Assembly: GCA_934436505.1 (NCBI GenBank)
Contig: CAKSAP010000002.1
Span: 186,001-250,000, forward strand
Origin: an uncultured Eubacteriales bacterium
GTDB lineage: Bacteria > Bacillota > Clostridia > Oscillospirales > Acutalibacteraceae
DNA length: 64,000 nucleotides
Direction: 5' to 3'
The notes below the pieces were generated by a model. That model did not search any database. It was not told the DNA's origin and saw only the letters and a program-made list of their open reading frames with translations. The position numbers were made by a program, and so were the translations under genes. This document shows, piece after piece, positions 1 to 8,736 of this stretch; the stretch's first letter is position 1, and the number at the start of each line of letters is the position of its first letter.

Positions 1-1367
1 AAAAGGTTATCGAAAGAAACCCCGATAAGCTTGACCGCATAACAGCCGTATGCCTTACCTGTATTCGTGACACGGTGCTTTGCCTCGATAAGGACAAACG
101 CCCGTTGCGTGACATAATATTATGGCTCGATGACAGAGAGGCAAAGGTTGACGGGCAAATACCTGCATATAAGCGAGCGATTTTCTCATTTGTCGGTATG
201 GAGGAGTCGGTAGATATGATCTACCGTGCTTCGACGGGCAACTGGATTATGCAAAATGAGCCTGAGATATGGGCTAAAACGGATAAATACGTTATGCTTC
301 CGTCATATCTCAACTATCTTTTAACGGGAGAACTAAAGGATTCGGCGGCTAATATGATAGGTCATGTGCCGTTCGATTACAAAAACCGCCGTTGGATGAA
401 GCCGAGCGCACTTACACGCTGCGTATGCAATGTTCCGACAGAGAAGCTTTGCGAGCTTGTCCCGTCGGGCGAGGTTATCGGAAAAATCACAAAGGAAGCG
501 TCCGAAAAAACGGGAATTCCCGAGGGCTTACCGCTTATCGCAACAGGCTCTGACAAGGGCTGCGAGACTATCGGTATGTCGGTGGTAAAATCAAATCAAG
601 CCGCAATTTCATTCGGCACGACCTCAACCTTACAGATGGCGGTCAAGAAGTATTTTGAGCCGCAGCCGTATATGCCGGCTTATCCGGCAGTTCCGAATGA
701 TATGTATAATCCCGAATTTGAGGTTTACCGTGGATTTTGGATGATTTCGTGGTTTATCGAGCAGTTTGCATCAAAGGATAAGGTCGATGCCGCCGAAGAG
801 GGCGTTTGCGTTGAACGATTCCTTGACGATAAAATCAAAGAAATCGAAGCGGGCTCGGGAGGACTGATTTTACAGCCGTTCTGGACTCCGGGTATTACAA
901 ACCCGAGTGCAAGCGGTGCGATAATCGGATTTTCCGATTTCCATACACGCTATCACTTGTATCGAGCAATAATAGAGGGTATCTGCATGGAGCTGTACCA
1001 CGGTCTCGATATAATGCAGAAGCGTTCGAAGGTTACGGTTAATGAGCTTTATGCAGGCGGAGGCGGAGCAAGCAGTCCCGTTGTTTGCCAAATCGCCGCA
1101 GATGTGTTCGGCTTACCCGTTCACCGTATTCAAACCCATGAGGCGAGTGCAGTCGGCTGTGCAATGGTTGCTTTTCTTTCACAAGGTGTATTCGACAGCT
1201 ATGAGGATGCGATTTCTCATATGGTGCATCAAAAGGATGTGTTTATGCCGAACGAGGAAAACCACCGTACATATATGAAAATTTATGGTAAGGCATATTC
1301 ACACCTTGCCGCAAGATTAAGACCGATAGAAAAATACTTACATCATTTTCAAACAGGAGGACACTGA
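1..1367 (+). CDS. FGGY-family carbohydrate kinase (5' end cut by window)
   Basis: ATP-dependent kinase of the FGGY (xylulokinase/glycerol kinase) superfamily, expected to phosphorylate a sugar or polyol in the cytoplasm. The reading frame is open from base 3, so the true start lies before the window. Visible parts are the end of the N-terminal FGGY domain (ILWLDDR, the usual substrate-side motif) and the whole C-terminal ATPase domain, with TGSDKG, the phosphate-binding ISFGTTS and the adenosine-site run of glycines ELYAGGGGASS. The stop is 2 nt before the next gene, which has its own AGGAGG, so the two are co-transcribed. The substrate cannot be read from the sequence; a partner FAD enzyme rather than an isomerase argues against a plain xylulose pathway. 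Family assignment is secure. Confidence 0.9.
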   Translation, partial: KVIERNPDKLDRITAVCLTCIRDTVLCLDKDKRPLRDIILWLDDREAKVDGQIPAYKRAIFSFVGMEESVDMIYRASTGNWIMQNEPEIWAKTDKYVMLPSYLNYLLTGELKDSAANMIGHVPFDYKNRRWMKPSALTRCVCNVPTEKLCELVPSGEVIGKITKEASEKTGIPEGLPLIATGSDKGCETIGMSVVKSNQAAISFGTTSTLQMAVKKYFEPQPYMPAYPAVPNDMYNPEFEVYRGFWMISWFIEQFASKDKVDAAEEGVCVERFLDDKIKEIEAGSGGLILQPFWTPGITNPSASGAIIGFSDFHTRYHLYRAIIEGICMELYHGLDIMQKRSKVTVNELYAGGGGASSPVVCQIAADVFGLPVHRIQTHEASAVGCAMVAFLSQGVFDSYEDAISHMVHQKDVFMPNEENHRTYMKIYGKAYSHLAARLRPIEKYLHHFQTGGH

Positions 1368-1369
1368 TT

Positions 1370-3139
1370 ATGAGTACAAAACCGTATAAGGGCTTCGAGC
1401 CTAAATGGATGCTTACAAGAGCACCCGAGGACAGCTACCGTTCAATTTTCCGTTGGGGCGATCCCGATTTCTTCAAGTATCCGAAGGAAAGCCTCTACAA
1501 GTATGTTAAGGGTCGTTGCAACCTTAAAGACGAAGACTTTAAGCAGTACAATGACGATTTGGGCTTAGACCCCGTAAATCTCGGCGCAGAGCACGCTCCG
1601 AAGATTGACAAAAAGCACGTAAAGGCTATTGCAAATATCGTCGGCGAAAAGAATATTTCACAGAGCGACTATGACCGTCTTGCCGTTTCCTACGGACAGA
1701 CAATGTACGACCTTTTGCGTTTGCGTCACCGCCGTTTTGACTCTCTTCCCGACCTCGTTGTTTTCCCTGAAACAAGCGAGCAGATTGAAAAAATCGTAGC
1801 TTATGTTACAAAGAATAAAATTCCGCTTTATGTTTACGGCGGCGGCTCCTCCGTTACAAGAGGCGTAGAGCCTATCAACGGCGGTGTTTCCCTTGATATG
1901 CGCCGTAACTTTAATAAGGTTATTAAGTTTAACGAAACCGATCAGACGATCACCGTTCAGGCAGGTATGTCAGGTCCGAAGCTTGAGGAAACTCTTCAGA
2001 ACGCACAGACCATTTTCGGTGCGAAGCGTGCTTATACCTGCGGTCACTTCCCGCAGTCATTTGAGTATTCTTCGGTAGGCGGCTGGACTGTTACCCGTGG
2101 TGCAGGTCAGAACAGTACATATTACGGTACTATCGCAGATATCGTTGTTTCACAGAAATATGCTACTCCGATCGGTAAAATCGAAACAAGCCATTATCCG
2201 AGAGAGGCAACAGGTCCTAACCTCAATCAGATTATGATGGGCGGCGAGGGTGCATTCGGCGTTCTTACCGAGGTTACACTCAAGATTTTCCGCTGGATGC
2301 CCGAGAACAGAAAGCGTTTCTCATATATGTTCAAGGATTGGGAAACAGCAATGCGTGCAGGTCGTGAAATGATGCAGTGTGAATGCGGCTTCTCCTCCGT
2401 TTTCCGTCTTTCAGACCCCGAAGAAACCTCGTTGATGCTTCATCTTTACAACGTTGATGAAACACCGCTTGAGCCTATTCTTGATAAATTGGGCTATAAG
2501 GACTTTGAACGTTGCCTCTTCCTCGGCTTTACAGACGGCGAAAAGGGCTTTTCAAGGAACGTTGCCAACAACATTATGAAAATTGCTGTTAAGCACGGCG
2601 GTATCCCGATGACAGGCTATGTATGCAAGGGCTGGGAAAAGGGACGCTTCAACGATCCTTATCTTCGTGATACACTTATGGACTTCGGCTTTATGATTGA
2701 TACTCTTGAATGTACGGTCAACTGGTCAAATATGGGTCGTGTTCACCGTGAGGTTCGTGAGGTTTGCCATAAGCTTCCGAATACAATCGTTACAACTCAT
2801 ATGTCGCACTGCTATCCGCAGGGTGCAAACCTCTACTTTATCTTTATGACAAAGATGCAGGACGAGGAAGAGTTCCGTGCTTACCACGCTACCATTCTTG
2901 ACGCAATTCAGAAGAGTGGCGCTGCTATCAGCCACCACCACGGTATCGGTAAGATGTTCGCTCCGTGGCTCGAGGGTTATCTCGGCGAGAAGGAATACGG
3001 CGTAATCCGTACTCTTAAAAACTATTTCGACCCCGATTATCTTATGAATCCGGGCGGAACTATCGGTCTTGACCTCAAGCCCGAGGAAAAGAAATTCTTG
3101 CGTGAGCATACTGAGTATGTTGATGAACTTAAAGACTGA
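1370..3139 (+). CDS. FAD-binding oxidoreductase, alkyl-DHAP synthase-like
   Basis: A 589-residue flavoprotein of the vanillyl-alcohol oxidase/PCMH superfamily. The FAD-binding_4 domain spans roughly residues 125-305, with the YGGGSSVTRG pyrophosphate loop and a second FAD contact around GGEGAFGVLTEV. The C-terminal FAD-oxidase domain carries HHHGIGK (His 522-524) and ends in DPDYLMNPGG. The triple-His motif followed by a conserved tryptophan is typical of alkyldihydroxyacetone-phosphate synthase and its bacterial relatives rather than of glycolate oxidase GlcD. An AGGAGG sits before the ATG, 2 nt after the upstream kinase stop, so kinase product and oxidoreductase substrate may be linked (inference). 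No lipid genes lie beside it, so a true ether-lipid role is unproven. Confidence 0.85.
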   Translation: MSTKPYKGFEPKWMLTRAPEDSYRSIFRWGDPDFFKYPKESLYKYVKGRCNLKDEDFKQYNDDLGLDPVNLGAEHAPKIDKKHVKAIANIVGEKNISQSDYDRLAVSYGQTMYDLLRLRHRRFDSLPDLVVFPETSEQIEKIVAYVTKNKIPLYVYGGGSSVTRGVEPINGGVSLDMRRNFNKVIKFNETDQTITVQAGMSGPKLEETLQNAQTIFGAKRAYTCGHFPQSFEYSSVGGWTVTRGAGQNSTYYGTIADIVVSQKYATPIGKIETSHYPREATGPNLNQIMMGGEGAFGVLTEVTLKIFRWMPENRKRFSYMFKDWETAMRAGREMMQCECGFSSVFRLSDPEETSLMLHLYNVDETPLEPILDKLGYKDFERCLFLGFTDGEKGFSRNVANNIMKIAVKHGGIPMTGYVCKGWEKGRFNDPYLRDTLMDFGFMIDTLECTVNWSNMGRVHREVREVCHKLPNTIVTTHMSHCYPQGANLYFIFMTKMQDEEEFRAYHATILDAIQKSGAAISHHHGIGKMFAPWLEGYLGEKEYGVIRTLKNYFDPDYLMNPGGTIGLDLKPEEKKFLREHTEYVDELKD

Positions 3140-3181
3140 TAACAGGCTATAACTGTATTCTCAATATAAACGCATAAAAAT

Positions 3182-3216
3182 AAGGCTTCTGTCTCACTTG
3201 AGGCGGAAGCCTTTTT
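3182..3216 (+). terminator. Rho-independent terminator
   Basis: The stem AAGGCTTC/GAAGCCTT is followed by five T, 42 nt after the stop of the FAD oxidoreductase. It closes the kinase-oxidoreductase operon. Confidence 0.8.
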
Positions 3217-3260
3217 GCAATAGCAAGTTCAAAAAAACGGTTTTAGCCTTGCGGATTACC

Positions 3261-3289
3261 TTGACAAAAAGAAAAATATAATGTTAAAT
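3261..3289 (+). promoter_or_regulatory. Putative sigma-A promoter
   Basis: TTGACA, a 17-bp spacer and TTAAAT, about 85 nt before the leader peptide at 3373. The -35 is perfect and the -10 is weak. A second TATTAT-like -10 lies nearer 3340, so the exact start is uncertain. Confidence 0.45.
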
Positions 3290-3372
3290 TTATTTAGAAA
3301 TATCTTGTAATATAAATCTATTTTAGAGTTGTTGTATATTATATGGGGAACAGTCTAAAAGGAGGCGTTTTT

Positions 3373-3420
3373 ATGAAAAAATATAACGACATTGATTTTA
3401 ATGGGAGATACCAATTATGA
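3373..3420 (+). CDS. 15-residue leader peptide coupled to next gene
   Basis: A very short frame behind a strong ribosome site (AAAAGGAGG, 3358-3365) encodes MKKYNDIDFNGRYQL. Its TGA stop overlaps the ATG of the following gene as ATGA. The downstream gene has only a weak ribosome site of its own (GGGAG within this frame), so translation of the leader probably feeds ribosomes to it by termination-reinitiation. No run of regulatory codons (such as repeated His or Trp) suggests attenuation. Whether the peptide itself has a function is unknown. Confidence 0.5.
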   Translation: MKKYNDIDFNGRYQL

Positions 3421-3902
3421 GCAGAATTGAATATAGTGGCTTCATTGTAATGATTATATCTTGCACAATGCTAATTCTTAATATCGCTTTGATTTCAACT
3501 TTGAAAAGTAAATATAATTCCTTGCCAAATATGGTTTTATCAGTTGCTTTGTCGATTATTTGCATTTTGTATTCTTGTTTTGCAAATTTATCAAAATACA
3601 GTTGCTTTTTTACTTTTGTTTCAGTTGTCTTTTTCATTTTGAACATTCTGATTGAGTTTATTTTACGAAAAACTATACATAAAGCATTTAATACCATCTT
3701 ACAAAAGCATTGTAATGTCCAAAGCAATTCGTTGTTTTATATAACAAATAAGGAAATTTATATTGCATACAATAGCAAGTTATTTGTATTAGATTTAACA
3801 GATAACAATGAGGGTGACACTATTTTCGAAAAAGACACTGAAAGTTCGCACAAAAAAATATTACATTTAATTAACCGAAGGTATTATTTTAGATTGTTTT
3901 AG
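3417..3902 (+). CDS. Small membrane protein of unknown function
   Basis: A 161-residue protein not recognised as any family. Three hydrophobic stretches (about residues 8-30, 38-58 and 62-84) predict membrane segments. They are followed by a roughly 75-residue polar tail, probably cytoplasmic, rich in Asn, Lys and Ile. The gene is markedly AT-rich compared with the flanking operons, and its start overlaps the stop of a 15-codon leader. It lies between a terminator and the surface subtilase gene, with 86 nt to the latter, so the two may or may not share a transcript. It could be an accessory or sensor protein, but nothing in the sequence shows it. Confidence 0.6.
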   Translation: MSRIEYSGFIVMIISCTMLILNIALISTLKSKYNSLPNMVLSVALSIICILYSCFANLSKYSCFFTFVSVVFFILNILIEFILRKTIHKAFNTILQKHCNVQSNSLFYITNKEIYIAYNSKLFVLDLTDNNEGDTIFEKDTESSHKKILHLINRRYYFRLF

Positions 3903-3988
3903 TCGTAGCAGAATATATGATTATAGTTCTATATATGCTTATCTTTTCAATTAAAATGTGATTCGGGCTAAAAGGTAGGTTGGAATTT

Positions 3989-6900
3989 ATGAAAAGAGCA
4001 ATAAGTATTTTAGTTGCTTGTATCCTTGCAATGTCATCTGCACTTACAGGCTTTGCCGTTTATGCGGAGGAAGAAAAAGAGTCAAAAGGAATAAACAATT
4101 TCATTGACGGTATTGTTGAGCTGACACATGAGTATGATAAGGGGAAAGAGTTTGTTGACCCCGAAGAAAATGAAACGGGACAAATACAATTTTTTTCGGG
4201 TCGAAATTCAGAAGAAGTCACAGACAGCACTAAAACTGAATATACTTTACAGGATTTCCAGACTGCTCGCTTAATTGTTCGTGCAAACGGTAAATTTGAC
4301 AAATTCGGAGCATTAGAAGACGTCAGCGGCTTTGAGGACTTTCATATTTTACAATATGAAAGTCCGGAAACGGCTATGGTGGCTTTTAAGCAGATAAAAG
4401 ATGAAAAAAACATAACCAAAATTGCCCCTGACGAGGTTGTTGCTGGGTTACAGGGTGAGATATCCGAAAATACAGTTGACATATCCAAAGATTATCTCTG
4501 TGCTTGGAGTACGGACAGAACACAGTCTAAGCGACTTCAGGAATATCTCAAATCAAACAATATCCAAATGCGAGAAATTATTGTCGGCGTTGTTGATACA
4601 GGTGTTGACTATAACCATGAATTTCTTAAGGGAAGACTTATACATCCGAAATTTGATTTTCCTAAGAACAGCGATGCCGAAGAAGATGAAGAAAGCATCT
4701 ATAAAAGTCACGGCACTGCCGTGAGCAGCGTTATTGTAGACAACACCCCCGAAAATGTCAAAATTATTATGTATAACGGTTTTGATGAAAACGGAAAAAG
4801 TACAGAAGCCAGATTAGCTGCTGCTGTTATTGCAGCGGTTGATGAAGAAGTCGATTTAATTAACGCCAGTTGGACAGCTTATGACAGCGCGGATGTAATA
4901 TCGGCAAGCTTAGATTATGCTTATCAAAAAAACATTCCTGTATTTGCATGTGTCGGAAATGATGACGGAGCAAATATGTACTTTTTACCGGCAAATAAAA
5001 AGGAGTGTATTGCAGTTGCAGCTACAGATTTAGATAACACAGCGGCAGATTGGAATATTGTAACGCCAAATACTGATATTTCAGCTCCCGGTGAGGATAT
5101 TAAAGTCGCAGCGTTTCATAACAAATATGAAACTTGGAGAGGAACTTCATTCTCTACTCCGTGTGTGGCTTCAATAGGCGCCATTCTTCTGTCCGTGAAC
5201 CCGAATATGTCAGTGGACGCCTTGAAAACACGATTAAAAGAAACGGCATTGCCGGTAAAGTATCAAAATTTTTATCATTCTTCACAGGGAGAATATTTTG
5301 ACAATGTGGAATCGCTGTATATTGGTTCGGGAATCGTTCAATTTTGCGATGCTTTTGGGTTAGAGGATGAATGTGCAGTCCCTGAAATACACATGGAAAC
5401 TAAAGTGTATGTCGGTGAACAGAAATGTGAAATCACCTGTGCAGATAAAAATGCGACAATTCTCTATACAACCGACGGCTCCTATCCTGATTTACAAAAC
5501 GCCACGATGTATACCGAACCGTTCTCTATAACCGAACGTACTCGTATTCGTGCAGTTGCATACTATGCGGACAGCGGTTATCACGGTGAAGAAACAGAAG
5601 TTACGCCGAGAATACAGTATATCGACGATGATTCTGCCTTTAAAATTGATGCAGACGGTATCATTCGCGAATATACGGGCAGCATTGCCGATTTGTATGT
5701 TCAAGAAAAAATTAACGGTATTCAAGTAACTGGATTTGTTGCGGGCGCTTTCAGAAAAGGCACTTTACTGAGTTTAACATTGCCCGAAACTGTAACGGAA
5801 ATACCCGCTAACGCTTTTTATGAAGATACATCTTTAGAGTTTATTAGGGCTGCAGGTGTAACCAATATCGAAATGAGCGCTTTTTGTAATTCGGCATTGA
5901 TGTATGCAGAATTTCCCAATACAAAGGTAATTGAAAACGGTGCATTTGCATATGCAAGTAAATTTTACGGTGGCGATTTTTCCTCTGTTGAAACGATTAA
6001 ACGTGCAGCTTTTCAATATTCAAAAATCCGAAGCTTTGACGGACCGCAGGTTAAGGAACTTGCTCCAGCGACGTTTCGTTGTTGCAATTCTTTAGAACGT
6101 GTATATTTTCCGCAAGTTTCATTCTATACAGGTATTCCTGTGTACGGAATATTTGAGGATTGTTCTTTGTTACGTGAAGTTGTAATGCCTGCAGAAACTG
6201 CATTGCCTTTAAAATCATTCCGCAGTTCCAATATTACAGAAGCGTATTTTCCGTTTTTGGAAAAAATTGGAACTTCAGCATTTGAAATGTGTATTTGCTT
6301 GGAAAAAATATATATGCCCTCTCTTTTGGAAATCCCTAAAAATGCGTTCGGCGGCAGTACATCTTCTAATCCAAGAGCAAAATCCAGAGCATATTTTTTC
6401 GATAATGTTAAAATGATTGGTGAAAATGTTTTTGGAGTGTATCCAACTTCACGAATTGAGTTCTCTCATCTGGAATCAGCAAAAAGCCTGCCACAGACAG
6501 AGGGCTGTATAATTTCTATGCCCTCAACATTTAGAGAATGTACCGAAGATACAAAGGGCAGGAATTATACGGTTTACGGCACTAAAGGAACATACGCGGA
6601 GCAGTGGGCAAATGAAAACGGACACACATTTATTGAAGTCTCGCAGGACACTGCCGTGCTTACTCAACTGCCCGAAAAATATACCGATGCGGACGGAGTT
6701 TTAACCGCAGATGTAATCGGCTTTAACCGTACTTATCAGTGGTACGCAAATGATACGAATGATAACACCACAGGTACTCCAATACCAAACGCAACAGGCA
6801 AAGAATTTAACCCTGCCGACTATCCTGCAAAATATTATTACTGCGTGGTTACAAGTACCGATGTGGGATATGATTCAATCGAGATACGCACGGGCGTTTG

Positions 6901-7690
6901 CGAGAACACAACATTTGTGTCTGCCGATTATTCGGAATATAACAAAGTTGTGGCACAGGCAAAGGCACTTGACCGCAGCTTGTACACCGATTTGACTGAG
7001 CTTGACGAAGCACTTTCGGCTGACATAGGCGGATTGTCAAACGCACAGCAAAACATTGTTGACGAGCAGACGGCAAAAATCAAAGGCGCTTTGGATAATC
7101 TTGTTTTGAAGCCTGCCGATTATTCACGGGTTAATGAGCAAATCAATACCGTTCCCGAGCATTTGGAATATTACACGGATAAAACCGTTAATGCCTTGAA
7201 TGAAATATTAAACGGCATTGATTACGGCTTGGATATTACAAAGCAGGAGGTAGTAAACTCCTACGCCGAGCAGCTGCAAAACGCAATTTCCGCACTTGAA
7301 TACAAGCCTGCGGATTACACCGAATACGACAAAGCGGTTGCCAAAGCCAAGGGACTTGACAAAGAGAAATATGTTGATTTCTCTCAGGTTGAAAAGGAAT
7401 TGGCTGTTGATGTCGGCGGCAGAAATATCACGCAGCAGGAGGAGATAGACCTCCAAACAAAGGCAATACTTGCGGCGATAGATGCACTTGAAGAAAAGCC
7501 GCAGGAACAGCCGATTATCAATCCCGAACAAGATAAAACAAGCGGCAGTACAACGCCCGACAAACCGAACAAAAACGAAAGCGTTATTTCGCCCATGACA
7601 GGCAGTGAAACCTACACAGGTGCTTTCATAACCTTGGCGGCTATTTCCTTTGCAACGGTATTGCTTGTTCGGAAGAAAAAAGATAATTAA
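3989..7690 (+). CDS. Cell-surface subtilisin-like serine protease with repeat stalk
   Basis: An exported multidomain S8 peptidase of 1233 residues. The N-terminal signal peptide (KR, hydrophobic core, cleavage near AVYA-EEE) is followed by a prodomain-like stretch and a subtilase domain with the complete triad: Asp203 (VVDTGVD), His241 (SHGTAV) and Ser387 (GTSFSTP), plus the oxyanion Asn in CVGNDD. Next come a chitobiase C-terminal-like beta domain (ILYTTDGSYP, about 475-535), BspA-type leucine-rich repeats (about 560-830), an Ig-like module (TYQWYAND) and FIVAR-like three-helix repeats (ADYSEYNKVVAQAKALD). The C-terminus has SPMTGSE, a hydrophobic segment and RKKKDN, a sortase sorting signal with SPMTG in place of LPXTG. 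The ATG at 3989 is preferred over an upstream TTG at 3980 because AAAGGTAGG is well spaced to it. Its target is unknown; adhesion plus proteolysis at the host surface is likely. Confidence 0.9.
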   Translation: MKRAISILVACILAMSSALTGFAVYAEEEKESKGINNFIDGIVELTHEYDKGKEFVDPEENETGQIQFFSGRNSEEVTDSTKTEYTLQDFQTARLIVRANGKFDKFGALEDVSGFEDFHILQYESPETAMVAFKQIKDEKNITKIAPDEVVAGLQGEISENTVDISKDYLCAWSTDRTQSKRLQEYLKSNNIQMREIIVGVVDTGVDYNHEFLKGRLIHPKFDFPKNSDAEEDEESIYKSHGTAVSSVIVDNTPENVKIIMYNGFDENGKSTEARLAAAVIAAVDEEVDLINASWTAYDSADVISASLDYAYQKNIPVFACVGNDDGANMYFLPANKKECIAVAATDLDNTAADWNIVTPNTDISAPGEDIKVAAFHNKYETWRGTSFSTPCVASIGAILLSVNPNMSVDALKTRLKETALPVKYQNFYHSSQGEYFDNVESLYIGSGIVQFCDAFGLEDECAVPEIHMETKVYVGEQKCEITCADKNATILYTTDGSYPDLQNATMYTEPFSITERTRIRAVAYYADSGYHGEETEVTPRIQYIDDDSAFKIDADGIIREYTGSIADLYVQEKINGIQVTGFVAGAFRKGTLLSLTLPETVTEIPANAFYEDTSLEFIRAAGVTNIEMSAFCNSALMYAEFPNTKVIENGAFAYASKFYGGDFSSVETIKRAAFQYSKIRSFDGPQVKELAPATFRCCNSLERVYFPQVSFYTGIPVYGIFEDCSLLREVVMPAETALPLKSFRSSNITEAYFPFLEKIGTSAFEMCICLEKIYMPSLLEIPKNAFGGSTSSNPRAKSRAYFFDNVKMIGENVFGVYPTSRIEFSHLESAKSLPQTEGCIISMPSTFRECTEDTKGRNYTVYGTKGTYAEQWANENGHTFIEVSQDTAVLTQLPEKYTDADGVLTADVIGFNRTYQWYANDTNDNTTGTPIPNATGKEFNPADYPAKYYYCVVTSTDVGYDSIEIRTGVCENTTFVSADYSEYNKVVAQAKALDRSLYTDLTELDEALSADIGGLSNAQQNIVDEQTAKIKGALDNLVLKPADYSRVNEQINTVPEHLEYYTDKTVNALNEILNGIDYGLDITKQEVVNSYAEQLQNAISALEYKPADYTEYDKAVAKAKGLDKEKYVDFSQVEKELAVDVGGRNITQQEEIDLQTKAILAAIDALEEKPQEQPIINPEQDKTSGSTTPDKPNKNESVISPMTGSETYTGAFITLAAISFATVLLVRKKKDN

Positions 7691-7716
7691 ATATATTTAA
7701 TTTTTATGGTGCGCTC

Positions 7717-7811
7717 CGAATCCTTAAAACATATGAAAAAAGACAGGTAACTGAAGTTACCTGTCTTTTTTGGCAGCGGTATGAGAACCTCAACATACGG
7801 AGTCAGAGGCT
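7717..7811 (-). repeat. Direct repeat A: terminator plus tRNA-Gln 3' remnant
   Basis: Bases 7717-7790 match 17819-17892 at 73 of 74 positions. The second half (7772-7808) matches the 3' part of the intact tRNA-Gln at 18015-18088: the CCA end, the acceptor strand, and then an exact 24-bp block covering part of the T arm, the variable region and the 3' anticodon stem. About 8 bp of the T arm are missing. No tRNA 5' half or promoter follows, so this is a remnant. The arrangement fits an attachment-site scar of an element inserted in tRNA-Gln. Confidence 0.8.
7736..7771. terminator. Perfect bidirectional terminator hairpin
   Basis: AAAAAGACAGGTAAC and its exact complement around a TGAA loop, with A-runs and T-runs on the two sides. 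It lies 45 nt after the subtilase stop and can end transcription from either strand. On the minus strand it occupies the position a tRNA terminator would. Confidence 0.85.
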
Positions 7812-8192
7812 CGCAATCTTTTTTCAAAACCGCCTATTTAAGCCGTTTTTCAGACTTTGCGTCTCTCAAAAATCTCTCAGAATTTTATTTTTGCTTAGAA
7901 CAGCAAATTCGTATGAGGAATTGCAAACCTTACAATGAGGTGTCGAAAGAAACTCAAAAGCCACATTATCTTTTACAGTAGGGTATTGCACCGTTTGGTG
8001 ACGAAGAATATAAAAGTTCTACATTTAATTTCACAAACAAAGTGTCATATATGGCGGCAAATTAATACCTAACTTAAACATAATAAGCCTCTCCTTTATT
8101 ACACTCCTATTTGTTTTCAATTAAAATATCTATTTCACTTCTGCACAATTCCTCAAATTTTTATAATCAACATTATCAAAAGATTTAGAACA
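7812..8192. other. AT-rich intergenic stretch without recognisable feature
   Basis: Non-coding on both strands as far as can be seen. The open frame running out of the tRNA remnant (to 7981) has no ribosome site and no family resemblance. The next real gene ends at 8193 on the minus strand. Confidence 0.6.
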
Positions 8193-8708
8193 TTAACTAC
8201 TGCGCCACACTTTCTGCACCGATTCAACAATTATTACATCTGATAAAAATTCATTTGTTTTAAGTTCGATTTTTTTACATCCCTTTTGCACTTTAAACAT
8301 ACCAATCCAGTAATCCCAATTTTTTATAAAAACCTCTATAAAGTTATTGGTATTTCCACGTTTTATATATCTGTTTCTATATTCATCTTTTAATTCATAA
8401 GCCGGAAAAACAAGAGTAAATGGTATATTATCACAATATAACCAATTCATTATTTGAATATCGGTTGGAATCACAATTATTTTGTTTGGCTCTGCTACGC
8501 AGAGAGATATTAATTTTTTGTAATATTCGTATCGCCAGTTTGGGTTTAAAATCAACTCGGGAGCAGCTTTAATGCTCTCATCATCGTAACTATTGCTAAT
8601 TTCGTTTAAATTAGAATACTTATAAGGCATAACGTGTAGATCGATAACATTTTGATATGTTTTAGCAAAGGTTGTTTTACCGACACCAGAAAACCCTGCA
8701 ATTATCAC
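8193..8708 (-). CDS. Small P-loop kinase, NMP/adenylate kinase-like
   Basis: A 171-residue ATPase with Walker A GFSGVGKTT at residues 5-13 and a likely lid segment around YRNRYIKRGNTN. Its size and fold resemble nucleoside-monophosphate kinases and the adenylate-kinase-like proteins carried by phages and plasmids. The start is GTG with AGGTGATG upstream; an ATG 7 nt earlier is out of frame. It is the last gene of a four-gene minus-strand operon, 28 nt after a polynucleotide-kinase-like gene. The sequence is strongly AT-rich compared with the housekeeping genes in the window. The substrate is not evident; phosphorylation of nucleotides released by the neighbouring enzymes is a guess. Confidence 0.7.
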   Translation of the reverse strand: MIIAGFSGVGKTTFAKTYQNVIDLHVMPYKYSNLNEISNSYDDESIKAAPELILNPNWRYEYYKKLISLCVAEPNKIIVIPTDIQIMNWLYCDNIPFTLVFPAYELKDEYRNRYIKRGNTNNFIEVFIKNWDYWIGMFKVQKGCKKIELKTNEFLSDVIIVESVQKVWRSS

Positions 8709-8736
8709 TTTTCATCACCTGCCGTTTCGATTTATA

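Noticed and set aside
7781..7981. Open frame of 66 codons starting in the tRNA-Gln remnant
   Set aside because: Its first codons (RTSTYGVRG) are just a translation of tRNA sequence; there is no ribosome site and no further similarity.
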